This document shows, piece by piece, positions 1 to 5,862 of a stretch of 5,862 bases of DNA; the stretch's first letter is position 1, and each line of letters begins with the position of its first letter. This stretch comes from Sulfurimonas sp. (GTDB lineage Bacteria > Campylobacterota > Campylobacteria > Campylobacterales > Sulfurimonadaceae). Both the position numbers and the translations under genes were made by a program. The stretch lies in NCBI GenBank assembly GCA_021157485.1, contig JAGGWO010000122.1, positions 1 to 5,862 of the forward strand, read 5' to 3'. The notes beneath the pieces were generated by a model that was not told the DNA's origin, did no database searches, and saw only the letters and a program-made list of their open reading frames with translations.

Positions 1-669
1 AATGCAGTAAATGAGATGGAAACACCAGAGATAAATATACCAAAAGCCATATATAGTGCAATTGTTTTAGCAATCTTAATATATGTCATTTTGGCTATTG
101 GTGCTATTGTTGCTATCCCTTTTGATGATATCATACAGAATCAGGAGTATGCTTTAGCCGCAGGTGCTCATCAGGTATTGGGGCATTGGGGAAGTGACTT
201 TGTTGTTACAGGCGCACTTTTGGCTACAAGTAGTGCAATTAGTGGAACTATATTTGGTGCTTCAAGACAGGTTACAGTAATCGCTCAAGATGGTTATTTT
301 CCCTCTTTTTTAGCAAAGCGAAAAAATAATATACCAGTTTATGCAATTCTTATGATGTCAACTCTAGCTTTTATGTTGATAATTGCAGGAAGTCTCAAAG
401 TAATTCTTGAGTTTGGAAGCGTTACCTTCTTACTTGTATCTTTTTTAATGGCTTTTGCAAATTTTAAAATACGCAAAAAGACTGACTCATCACTTACTCT
501 AACGCTCTTAGCAATGTTTGGATTGCTTATGGGTACTGCGTTTATAATCTACTATGAAGCAACAACACAGATAGAGCAACTCTACTTTATTGGTGCTATA
601 TACGCCCTTCTCACACTAGGAGCTTGGCTATTCTCATTGATGCATAAACGCAGTTTAAAATCTCTCTAA
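1..669 (+). CDS. APC-superfamily amino-acid permease, C-terminal half (5' end outside window)
   Basis: This is an inner-membrane secondary transporter of the amino acid-polyamine-organocation (APC) type, probably moving an amino acid or polyamine with H+ or Na+. The frame is open from base 1 (N-A-V-N-E-M-E-T-P-E), so the Met codon at 16 is internal and the true start lies to the left. About 222 residues are visible. They begin with the N-E-x-x-x-P-x-x-N-I-P-K-A-I signature seen after TM6 in APC permeases. Six hydrophobic segments follow, near visible residues 17-39, 65-86, 112-130, 134-154, 165-185 and 192-213, matching TM7-TM12 of a 12-TM fold. The loop around residues 81-105 (G-A-S-R-Q, then Q-D-G-Y-F-P) is also typical of the family. 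The tail is basic (HKRSLK). The gene converges on mqnC and its last 15 bp overlap that gene. Substrate is not predictable. Family call is confident; role is inference. Confidence 0.9.
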   Translation, partial: NAVNEMETPEINIPKAIYSAIVLAILIYVILAIGAIVAIPFDDIIQNQEYALAAGAHQVLGHWGSDFVVTGALLATSSAISGTIFGASRQVTVIAQDGYFPSFLAKRKNNIPVYAILMMSTLAFMLIIAGSLKVILEFGSVTFLLVSFLMAFANFKIRKKTDSSLTLTLLAMFGLLMGTAFIIYYEATTQIEQLYFIGAIYALLTLGAWLFSLMHKRSLKSL

Positions 670-1701
670 AATTTCATAGGCAGTATTTCTTACTGCTGGT
701 GTTTCGCCTATATCTTCTATGAGGTGAACCATCTCCTCTTTTGCCATTGCATAAGCAGCTCCAGCAGAACTCACAACATTCTCTTCCATCATCGTTGAAC
801 CTAAATCATTTGCTCCAAAACGCAGTGCCATTTGACCTATATATGGACCTTGTGTAACCCAAGAGCTCTGAATATTTGGAACATTATCAAGGTAAAGACG
901 TGCTACTGCTAACAGACGCAGGTAACGGTTTGAAGATGGTTTTTCCATATCTGGAATCTGACGAAGGAGTTCAGTATTATCACTCTGAAAACTCCACATA
1001 ATAAACGCACGAAAACCACCAGTCTCATCTTGAAGTTTTCTCACCATATCAAAGTGATCGATTATGTCTTCATCTGTTTCAACAGTTCCATACATCATTG
1101 TAGCTGTACTCATAATATCAAGTTTATGAGCTTGACGATGCACATCTATCCAAACTTCACTATCAATCTTTTTAGGTGCAATAATATCACGCACTTTATC
1201 TGAAAGTATCTCAGCCCCTGCACCAGGAATAGAAGCCAAGCCTTTTACTTTTAGACGTGAAAGTACTTCTTGAATCGTAATACGAGAAATTTTTGCAATA
1301 AAATCAAGTTCAATAGAGCTAAAACCATGGATAGTGATAGTTGGATATTTAGTATGAATATGCTCAACTAAATCCTCATACCACTCTATTTTCAGCTTTG
1401 GATGAACTCCACCCTGAAAAAGTATCTGCGTTCCGCCAATCTCTAAAAGTTCATCTATCTTCGCATCTATTTCATCAAAAGTTAAAACATAAGCATCAGC
1501 ATCTTTTTCATGTCTGTAAAATGCACAGAACTTACAATCAACCCAACAGATGTTGGTATAGTTTATATTTCTATCTATTACAAAAGTTGTAATACCTTTT
1601 GGATGTAACTCTTTTTTTCTCGCACTTGCCATGCGACCCAACTCTTTAAGGTCTGCGTTTTTTATTAAATCAAGTGCTTCTGCTTTAGTTAATCTTTTCA
1701 T
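655..1701 (-). CDS. mqnC: Cyclic dehypoxanthinyl futalosine synthase (radical SAM), menaquinone biosynthesis
   Basis: MqnC is a cytoplasmic radical S-adenosylmethionine enzyme of the futalosine pathway. It cyclises dehypoxanthine futalosine to cyclic dehypoxanthinyl futalosine on the way to menaquinone. The 348-residue length is normal for the family. The 4Fe-4S cluster motif CxxxCxxC is at C52, C56 and C59, inside N-I-C-W-V-D-C-K-F-C-A-F-Y-R. The GGTQILFQGGVHP segment at residues 89-101 and the P-G-A-G-A-E-I-L-S stretch in the middle are typical of MqnC. MqnE and MqnF/CofH-like relatives are the alternatives, but the cluster context and G-G-V-H-P-x-L motif favour MqnC. The start overlaps the stop of the DUF302 gene as ATGA, and no strong Shine-Dalgarno sequence precedes it, so translation is probably coupled to that gene. 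It is the last gene of the minus-strand set. Its 3' end runs 15 bp into the convergent permease gene, leaving no separate terminator space. Confidence 0.93.
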   Translation of the reverse strand: MKRLTKAEALDLIKNADLKELGRMASARKKELHPKGITTFVIDRNINYTNICWVDCKFCAFYRHEKDADAYVLTFDEIDAKIDELLEIGGTQILFQGGVHPKLKIEWYEDLVEHIHTKYPTITIHGFSSIELDFIAKISRITIQEVLSRLKVKGLASIPGAGAEILSDKVRDIIAPKKIDSEVWIDVHRQAHKLDIMSTATMMYGTVETDEDIIDHFDMVRKLQDETGGFRAFIMWSFQSDNTELLRQIPDMEKPSSNRYLRLLAVARLYLDNVPNIQSSWVTQGPYIGQMALRFGANDLGSTMMEENVVSSAGAAYAMAKEEMVHLIEDIGETPAVRNTAYEILERF

Positions 1702-2135
1702 TTAGTCGCTTTATTTGTCAAGTTATCAAGACCTTTGTCAATTTTATTAACACTCTCATTTGACTTCAATCCATATAATCCTTTTAACCAAGAAGCATTT
1801 CTATAAGCAATTTTCACACTACCATCAACATCTTCATAAACTAAAACTCTAAGTGGTAAATCGAGTGAAGCTAAAATATTCTCTTGCATAAGAGCAGTAC
1901 CAAGTTTTGGATTACCAAATACTATCAACTTAGACTCTCTCATACTCATACCGACACTTTTAGCATTACCTTTATGGTTGATAACAGCAAAAACACCAAA
2001 ACCTTTATCTTTAACAATTTTCTTAATATTATTGATTGTCTTATCAACGCTGTGATTACTGTTTTTAATGATTATATCATTAGCAAAAAGAGATAAACTC
2101 AAAGCCAGTATTATTAATAATTTATTGCCTATCAT
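1698..2135 (-). CDS. Exported DUF302-domain protein
   Basis: This is a small protein of 145 residues with an N-terminal signal sequence (hydrophobic residues about 5-17, likely cleavage after L-S-L-F-A at residue 18). It is expected in the periplasm or loosely bound to the membrane. The mature part matches the DUF302 fold: V-I-N-H-K-G near residues 51-56, F-G-N-P-K-L-G-T-A-L-M-Q at 73-84 and L-P-L-R-V-L-V-Y-E-D at 93-102. The biochemical role of DUF302 is not established. The ATG at 2135 is preferred because AAGGA (complement of 2144-2148) sits 8 nt upstream and the ATG overlaps the cytochrome stop as TAATG. The next in-frame ATG upstream, at 2144, would add three residues (M-E-I) but lies within its own Shine-Dalgarno sequence. 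The gene's stop overlaps the mqnC start (ATGA). Its position between an exported cytochrome and mqnC suggests a respiratory accessory role, which is inference only. Confidence 0.85.
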   Translation of the reverse strand: MIGNKLLIILALSLSLFANDIIIKNSNHSVDKTINNIKKIVKDKGFGVFAVINHKGNAKSVGMSMRESKLIVFGNPKLGTALMQENILASLDLPLRVLVYEDVDGSVKIAYRNASWLKGLYGLKSNESVNKIDKGLDNLTNKATK

Positions 2136-4564
2136 TATTTCCATCCTTCATTTCGTGAATTATAAGGTTTTTTCTTAAAAAACATAAAGTATATTAAATA
2201 AACTACAAATATTCCACCAAGCAGACCTAAGACTATCTGTACCCATGCTGTTACATTAAGAGTTTTATTTACTATATCTTTATGCATTTTATTATCTATA
2301 TCTATTTCTGCCATCTCAGCTAAATGCACCATTGCTGAAACTGCCAAATTCCCCTCTGGAATATCTTGGTGACATGTTAAGCATATGCCACTTCTATCTA
2401 ACTTATCACGTTGTGCTTTGTTAAGAGGTCCTGAGAGTTTAAAGTGACTTCCAACTGTCATAAGTTGTGTACCATTTTCATCTAAAATTTTTGAGTAGTC
2501 ATATTTAAGATTTTTAATTCCTGGAATTTGCTCATCTATATTTTTAGGCAAGATTTTTCCATCTGCTGTCATAATATCAACAATAGTTGTTTGACTCGGA
2601 TCATATGTTCCATCTATCCCAAATCCAAGCGCTTTTTTACTCGCATGGCATGATTCACAACTTCTTGCCTCTTTTTGGATAGTATGCGGTTGGATTGGTG
2701 ACATATCTATAGCGTTTTGTCCTTCTTCTCCGGCTCCTTCTGCGTTTGGTACTTTAAATATATGATTTTGCAGAAGTGCTTTTCCATCTTTTCCTATGAC
2801 TGTAACAGTTACCTGACATCCTGGAACAAGAGGTGTAACACGCCCTTCACCATTTTGCCCAAGCATTGGATCTTCCCAACGTAAAAATGAACGTGTTTCA
2901 GTAACTTTTCCATCAACGAGATACTTTTTCAAAGATTTTCTCATACCACCAGTAGTACCATGAATATCTTGGTCATGTGACATCTTCACATAATCTACAT
3001 TCTGTTTACCGCCGCTATAATCAATCTTTACATGGCAACCATAACATTGCGGTGCCCATGTTGCATGGCAAGTGTAACACTCCATCTTATCATTATGTGC
3101 TTCTATCGAGTCCATCGCTATAAGTGCTTTTTTAGAGAGTCTCTTTTCCTCTTTTAAAAGTTTGAGTGGTTTTAACTCTATATCTTTTCCTGAAGCTAGG
3201 TGCATAAGGATTTTATTGCCCTTTTTCACAGCTTTTGGCAGAGGATTTCCTCGTGCCATAATGATATAGCCATCACCTTTATCTTTTGGAACAAATCCCT
3301 GTTGTAGATAAGAAGCAAGATTCTGCGAAACTCCTCTTGGCTCACCTGTTTTTGGTGTTGTTTCAAACTCATCAGAGTAACCAAGTGGCAATTCCCAAGG
3401 GTATTTTTTTGTTGTTCCGTGACAATCTTGGCACTCAATCTCAACAGCACCTAAGTTAGCTCCAGTTAAAAAACCATCTCCGTGCATATCATTTGAAGTG
3501 TGACAATCCTGACACATCATCCCTTTTTTAAAGTGAATATCTGCTTGCATATGGATATAACGTTTAGTATGAAGTTTTGGTTGTGCATTTCCATCTTCAT
3601 CATAAGTTGCCTGATATGCAGTCTCCATAAGCCCTTGATAACTTACACCGATACGTTTACCACGATTATGGCAAGTAGAGCATGTCTCAGTTGGGACACC
3701 AGAGTAGTTTACATCATGTACTTGAACTTTAACTTTACGCGAACTTTGAATAGAGTGCACGAGCATATGCCCTGCTTCTTTTTTAGAGATTGTTTTGTCA
3801 TCACCCTCATAGAGTCCTGCATTTGAGTAAGGTACATGACAAGATGCACATCCTATACCTCTATAATCACCTCTTCGTGAACGCCCTTTACTTCCTGTAT
3901 GGCAACGCAAACACTCTTGACGCAAATAGGTAAAAACTGCTAAAGAGGGGTCTTTTTGAACCTCCTCCGCTGTTGGTGCAGGAGGGAGCTGTTTCATCTC
4001 TTTTGGAAAAGCTTGAGGCTCCATTTCGGAGAGTTTTTCCATATAGGCTTTATACTTTGGCGTTCCTAAACGTGAATGCAAATCCTCGGGATTTTTTGTT
4101 TTGTAGTTTCCATTAACATGCGTGTAGCCTTCTTTACCGCCAAAACTCCACATTGCACCTTGGATTTTTCCCTGCTCTGTCATCATGAGTGAGTTCATCT
4201 GTGATGCAACTTGATTTGGGTGACACATACCACAGGTATTTTGATTTATCCAACTACTTCCAGGTGCCGGATAGTACTCTTTTGGACCTTCATGTGTTAA
4301 AAAATACTCTATAGTTCCCTTATGAGCTTTACTCTTATGTTTCGTTGCTGGATTACCACCATGACATACTATACAGCTATTTTCTGCATAGCCTGCATCT
4401 GCAGCTTTTTTAGCAATTGCTTGAGCCATTTTAGAGCTCTCTTCACGAATATGCTCTATACCTCCATGACATTTTAGACAATTATTTATCTTAGTAAAAT
4501 CAGTTGGAGTCTTTGCAAAAAGAGAGAGGCAAAGCATCAAAAAGAGAAAAAGTATTTTTTTCAT
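2135..4564 (-). CDS. Dodecahaem (12 CXXCH) cytochrome c, exported, C-terminal membrane anchor
   Basis: This 809-residue periplasmic electron-transfer protein carries twelve CXXCH haem c sites, starting at residues 29, 64, 111, 218, 239, 295, 351, 378, 496, 507, 636 and 728. A Sec signal peptide covers residues 1-17 (MKK, then a hydrophobic run to L-S-L-F-A). The Cys at 12 lacks a lipobox context. One strong transmembrane helix near residues 771-796 is followed by F-F-K-K-K-P, so the haem domain should face the periplasm with a short cytoplasmic tail. Eight haems lie in the first 382 residues. Two then sit close together (496-511), flanked by haem-free stretches of about 113 and 124 residues, with an unpaired Cys at 583. 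Extra His residues could be distal ligands. The gene starts 5 bp after nusB, with only a weak AAGAAA-like ribosome site, and is coupled to the DUF302 gene. I do not recognise a characterised family. It could be a quinol-linked carrier or a multihaem reductase/oxidase; substrate unknown. Confidence 0.92.
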   Translation of the reverse strand: MKKILFLFLMLCLSLFAKTPTDFTKINNCLKCHGGIEHIREESSKMAQAIAKKAADAGYAENSCIVCHGGNPATKHKSKAHKGTIEYFLTHEGPKEYYPAPGSSWINQNTCGMCHPNQVASQMNSLMMTEQGKIQGAMWSFGGKEGYTHVNGNYKTKNPEDLHSRLGTPKYKAYMEKLSEMEPQAFPKEMKQLPPAPTAEEVQKDPSLAVFTYLRQECLRCHTGSKGRSRRGDYRGIGCASCHVPYSNAGLYEGDDKTISKKEAGHMLVHSIQSSRKVKVQVHDVNYSGVPTETCSTCHNRGKRIGVSYQGLMETAYQATYDEDGNAQPKLHTKRYIHMQADIHFKKGMMCQDCHTSNDMHGDGFLTGANLGAVEIECQDCHGTTKKYPWELPLGYSDEFETTPKTGEPRGVSQNLASYLQQGFVPKDKGDGYIIMARGNPLPKAVKKGNKILMHLASGKDIELKPLKLLKEEKRLSKKALIAMDSIEAHNDKMECYTCHATWAPQCYGCHVKIDYSGGKQNVDYVKMSHDQDIHGTTGGMRKSLKKYLVDGKVTETRSFLRWEDPMLGQNGEGRVTPLVPGCQVTVTVIGKDGKALLQNHIFKVPNAEGAGEEGQNAIDMSPIQPHTIQKEARSCESCHASKKALGFGIDGTYDPSQTTIVDIMTADGKILPKNIDEQIPGIKNLKYDYSKILDENGTQLMTVGSHFKLSGPLNKAQRDKLDRSGICLTCHQDIPEGNLAVSAMVHLAEMAEIDIDNKMHKDIVNKTLNVTAWVQIVLGLLGGIFVVYLIYFMFFKKKPYNSRNEGWK
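2144..2148 (-). promoter_or_regulatory. Ribosome binding site of the DUF302 gene
   Basis: Minus-strand AAGGA lies within the last codons of the cytochrome gene, 8 nt before the ATG at 2135. It decides between two candidate starts: the ATG at 2144 shares a base with this site and has no usable spacing, so the downstream ATG is favoured. Confidence 0.7.
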
Positions 4565-4569
4565 TTTAT

Positions 4570-4971
4570 CTATTTCTTATCTTTTGAAATTGCGTCAAGC
4601 ACACCATTTATAAACTTAGGAGATTGCTCAGAACCAAATGCTTTTGTAATCTCAACTGCTTCATTAATAACAACAGCAGAATCTAAATCACCAAAAAGAA
4701 TTTCATATGAAGCTAAACGCAGAGTAGCTCTTTCAATAGTACCTAAACGCTCAAAGTCCCACTCTTTTAAATGCTCTACAATTGCTTTATCACAAGCTTC
4801 AAGATTTTCCATTACACCATCATAAAGTGCTAATGCAAAATCTTTTTGTTTATTACGGATTTTTTTTTCTTCTAAAATTTCTGCTGTATGCTCTGCAATG
4901 TTTCCATTACCTAAGTCATAAGCGTATAGCAGTGAAACTACTGCCATTCTTGCGTGATGTCTTGTTGCCAT
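4570..4971 (-). CDS. nusB: Transcription antitermination factor NusB
   Basis: NusB is a small all-helical RNA-binding protein. With NusE (ribosomal protein S10) it binds boxA RNA and supports antitermination on rRNA operons. The 133-residue length is usual. Family hallmarks are the N-terminal R-H-H-A-R-M-A-V-V-S-L-L-Y stretch (residues 4-16, equivalent to the R-x-x-A-R-x-x-A-L-Q-x-L-Y motif), E-R-A-T-L-R-L-A-S-Y-E-I-L (80-92), V-I-N-E-A-V-E-I-T-K-A-F-G (101-113) and F-I-N-G-V-L-D-A-I (120-128). The start is supported by AAGGA (complement of 4981-4985) 9 nt upstream. It follows ribH on the same strand, a common pairing in Campylobacterota, but here about 100 bp of palindromic DNA separates them. 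The cytochrome gene begins 5 bp after its stop. Confidence 0.95.
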   Translation of the reverse strand: MATRHHARMAVVSLLYAYDLGNGNIAEHTAEILEEKKIRNKQKDFALALYDGVMENLEACDKAIVEHLKEWDFERLGTIERATLRLASYEILFGDLDSAVVINEAVEITKAFGSEQSPKFINGVLDAISKDKK

Positions 4972-4980
4972 AAATAATAT

Positions 4981-4985
4981 TCCTT
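4981..4985 (-). promoter_or_regulatory. Ribosome binding site of nusB
   Basis: Minus-strand AAGGA lies 9 nt before the nusB ATG and fixes that start. It sits just downstream, in transcription order, of the palindrome cluster, whose nearest arm ends 13 nt away. A hairpin there would leave the site free rather than bury it. Confidence 0.7.
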
Positions 4986-4997
4986 GATTTATATTCT

Positions 4998-5018
4998 GCT
5001 TCTTAAGAAGCTAGCTTC
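4998..5018. repeat. Two overlapping perfect palindromes (14 bp and 12 bp) between ribH and nusB
   Basis: Positions 4998-5011 read GCTTCTTAAGAAGC and 5007-5018 read GAAGCTAGCTTC. Each equals its own reverse complement. They share the GAAGC arm at 5007-5011, giving the order GCTTC - GAAGC - GCTTC. The middle arm can pair with either neighbour, so the two hairpins exclude each other. With only 4- and 2-base centres, single hairpins would be small (5 bp and at best 4 bp). The meaning is unknown: part of a palindromic repeat element, a protein site, or an RNA switch or processing site. Confidence 0.75.
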
Positions 5019-5021
5019 AGT

Positions 5022-5034
5022 GGCCTCAGCGGCC
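5022..5034. repeat. GGCC inverted repeat with 5-base loop
   Basis: GGCC at 5022-5025 and 5031-5034 flank TCAGC, forming a 4-bp all-GC stem. It may be extended outward by GCTT (5014-5017) pairing with AAGC (5036-5039) across unequal internal loops. It is the most GC-rich part of the intergenic segment and lies between the two palindrome blocks. Confidence 0.5.
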
Positions 5035-5042
5035 CAAGCGAA

Positions 5043-5066
5043 GTAAAAGGAACGCGTTCCTTTTAC
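5043..5066. repeat. Perfect 24-bp palindrome downstream of ribH
   Basis: The 12-base arm GTAAAAGGAACG is followed directly by its reverse complement CGTTCCTTTTAC, with no mismatch. It starts 7 bp beyond the ribH stop codon (in transcription order) and reads the same on both strands. The core, A-tract then GGAA-CGCG-TTCC then T-tract, resembles a weak bidirectional terminator or attenuator, but the GC part of the stem is only 4-6 bp. The other reading is an arm of a palindromic intergenic repeat, since three more palindromes follow within 50 bp. Confidence 0.8.
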
Positions 5067-5073
5067 GGACTAA

Positions 5074-5538
5074 TTAAATAGATTCGTAAAGGTCAAGCAT
5101 CTCGATAACTGTTGTCATTGCTTCAAAACCTTTGTTACCAGCTTTAGTTCCAGCACGCTCGATTGCTTGCTCGATAGTATCCGTAGTTAAAAGACCAAAT
5201 GATACTGGTTTTTGATATTTCAGACTCATAGTAGCGATACCTTTAGTAGCCTCAGCAGATACATAATCAAAGTGAGGGGTAGCTCCACGGATAACTGCAC
5301 CAAGAGCACAAACTGCATCGTACTTACCAGAAGCAAGTAGTTGATCAATAACCATTGGAAGCTCAAATGCACCTGGAATTAAAACGTGAGTCAACTCATC
5401 TTCATCACCACCATGACGTTTAAATGCATCCTCTGCACCCTCAACTAATCTATCAACAATAAAGTGATTCCATCTTGTACTAACAATTGCAATTTTCTTG
5501 CCATTTATTACTTTTAACTTACCTTCAACTAACTTCAT
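5074..5538 (-). CDS. ribH: 6,7-dimethyl-8-ribityllumazine synthase
   Basis: RibH condenses 5-amino-6-ribitylamino-uracil with 3,4-dihydroxy-2-butanone 4-phosphate to form 6,7-dimethyl-8-ribityllumazine, the penultimate step of riboflavin synthesis in the cytoplasm. The enzyme forms pentamers or icosahedral shells. The 154-residue length is typical. Visible motifs are R-W-N-H-F-I at residues 22-27 (aromatic residue over the pyrimidine; W where F is common), P-G-A-F-E-L-P at 55-61, [14 protein letters not shown] at 80-93 with catalytic H89, F-G-L-L-T at 114-118, and E-R-A-G at 127-130 with the phosphate-binding Arg. The start is set by AAGGAA 5 nt upstream, which overlaps the kdsA stop codon 9 bp away, so the two genes are co-transcribed. 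Confidence 0.97.
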   Translation of the reverse strand: MKLVEGKLKVINGKKIAIVSTRWNHFIVDRLVEGAEDAFKRHGGDEDELTHVLIPGAFELPMVIDQLLASGKYDAVCALGAVIRGATPHFDYVSAEATKGIATMSLKYQKPVSFGLLTTDTIEQAIERAGTKAGNKGFEAMTTVIEMLDLYESI

Positions 5539-5543
5539 CTATT

Positions 5544-5549
5544 TTCCTT
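5544..5549 (-). promoter_or_regulatory. Ribosome binding site of ribH
   Basis: Minus-strand AAGGAA lies 5 nt before the ribH ATG and overlaps the TAA stop of kdsA (5548-5550). Ribosomes ending kdsA would therefore release directly on this site, supporting coupled expression. Confidence 0.75.
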
Positions 5550-5862
5550 ATATTTCTTGAATTTTTTTAATTGTTGTTATTAACTTCTCTAAATCTTCTA
5601 GCTTCAACATATTTGGTCCATCACTGAGTGCAGAACTTGGGTCAAAATGTGTCTCCATAAAGAAACCATCTACACCAACAGCAGCAGCAGCTTTTGCCAA
5701 ATATGGGACCATTGAGCTATCTCCGCCAGTTTTTCCATCTTGTGCGGTCGGCATCTGAACAGAGTGCGTTGCATCAAAAATAACTGGTGCAAACTCTCTC
5801 ATAATTACTAAGTTTCTCATATCTACGACCATGTTTCCATAACCAAATGAGTTACCACGTTC
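5548..5862 (-). CDS. kdsA: 3-deoxy-8-phosphooctulonate synthase, C-terminal part (start outside window)
   Basis: KdsA condenses phosphoenolpyruvate with arabinose 5-phosphate to give KDO 8-phosphate, the first committed step towards the KDO of the lipopolysaccharide inner core. It marks a Gram-negative cell. The frame stays open to the right edge ([10 protein letters not shown] before the Met at 5832), so that Met is internal. About 104 of the usual 270-285 residues are visible. Supporting motifs are E-R-G-x-x-[16 protein letters not shown] (visible residues 29-36), G-G-D-S-S at 46-50, and M-E-T-H-F-D-P then S-D-G-P-N-M near 69-85. In the usual E-T-H-P-D-P motif a Phe replaces the first Pro. 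Whether the enzyme is metal-dependent cannot be decided, because the N-terminal Cys/Asn position is outside the window. ribH follows after 9 bp. Confidence 0.96.
   Translation of the reverse strand, partial: ERGNSFGYGNMVVDMRNLVIMREFAPVIFDATHSVQMPTAQDGKTGGDSSMVPYLAKAAAAVGVDGFFMETHFDPSSALSDGPNMLKLEDLEKLITTIKKIQEI

Noticed and set aside
679..697. Stem-loop (GCAGTA - 5-base loop - TACTGC) just past the permease stop, a possible terminator
   Set aside because: The stem is only 6-7 bp, no T-run follows on the plus strand, and it lies in the coding sequence of mqnC.
1398..2096. Plus-strand open frames opposite mqnC (1398-1592) and the DUF302 gene (1884-2096)
   Set aside because: Both lie antisense to well-supported genes, have low-complexity His/Leu- or Thr/Ile-rich translations with no family motif, and no convincing ribosome site.
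3226..3826. Open frames inside the cytochrome gene: minus strand 3226-3450 and plus strand 3500-3826
   Set aside because: They are fully contained within the cytochrome gene, whose CXXCH pattern fixes the true frame. Their translations show no recognisable motif.
4520..4540. Possible lipoprotein signal on the cytochrome because of the Cys at residue 12
   Set aside because: The preceding residues are L-M-L, with no small residue at -1, and the hydrophobic core continues beyond the Cys to L-S-L-F-A, which fits an ordinary cleavable signal peptide.
4782..4973. Plus-strand open frame opposite nusB
   Set aside because: It is antisense to a clear nusB, with an aromatic/leucine-rich translation typical of the reverse of AT-rich coding DNA.
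5643..5700. CAG/GCA trinucleotide run in kdsA as a possible microsatellite
   Set aside because: It encodes the conserved Ala-rich stretch of KdsA ([11 protein letters not shown]) and is only a few units long.

Overview
The window most likely comes from a mesophilic, respiring Campylobacterota (Epsilonproteobacteria), with Sulfurimonas or a relative as the best guess. The grounds are an AT-rich, tightly packed genome, the order kdsA-ribH-nusB (also found in Campylobacter, from memory), a futalosine-pathway menaquinone enzyme (MqnC), and a large exported multihaem cytochrome c. The species cannot be fixed from the sequence alone.

Layout. Positions 1-669 (+ strand) hold the C-terminal half of an APC-superfamily amino-acid permease cut by the left edge. 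Everything else is on the minus strand and reads right to left as one likely transcription unit: kdsA (C-terminal part, cut by the right edge), ribH, nusB, a 12-haem membrane-anchored cytochrome c, an exported DUF302 protein, and mqnC. Junctions are very tight: kdsA/ribH 9 bp, nusB/cytochrome 5 bp, cytochrome/DUF302 a TAATG overlap, DUF302/mqnC an ATGA overlap. The permease and mqnC converge and overlap by 15 bp.

The one loose junction is ribH/nusB. It holds about 100 bp of non-coding DNA packed with palindromes (a perfect 24-bp one, two overlapping ones of 14 and 12 bp, and a GGCC hairpin). Its GC content is clearly above that of its surroundings, so it looks like an inserted palindromic element or an RNA structure or processing site within the operon.

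How the genes fit together. The upstream half is housekeeping: KDO for lipopolysaccharide, riboflavin, and rRNA antitermination. The downstream half is respiratory: a periplasmic multihaem electron carrier or oxidoreductase, a small exported partner, and a menaquinone biosynthesis enzyme, all apparently translationally coupled. That coupling is the main biological hint in the window. The cytochrome's substrate cannot be read from the sequence. No mobile-element protein, CRISPR array, tRNA or rRNA was seen, and no stretch over 300 bases lacks a gene.
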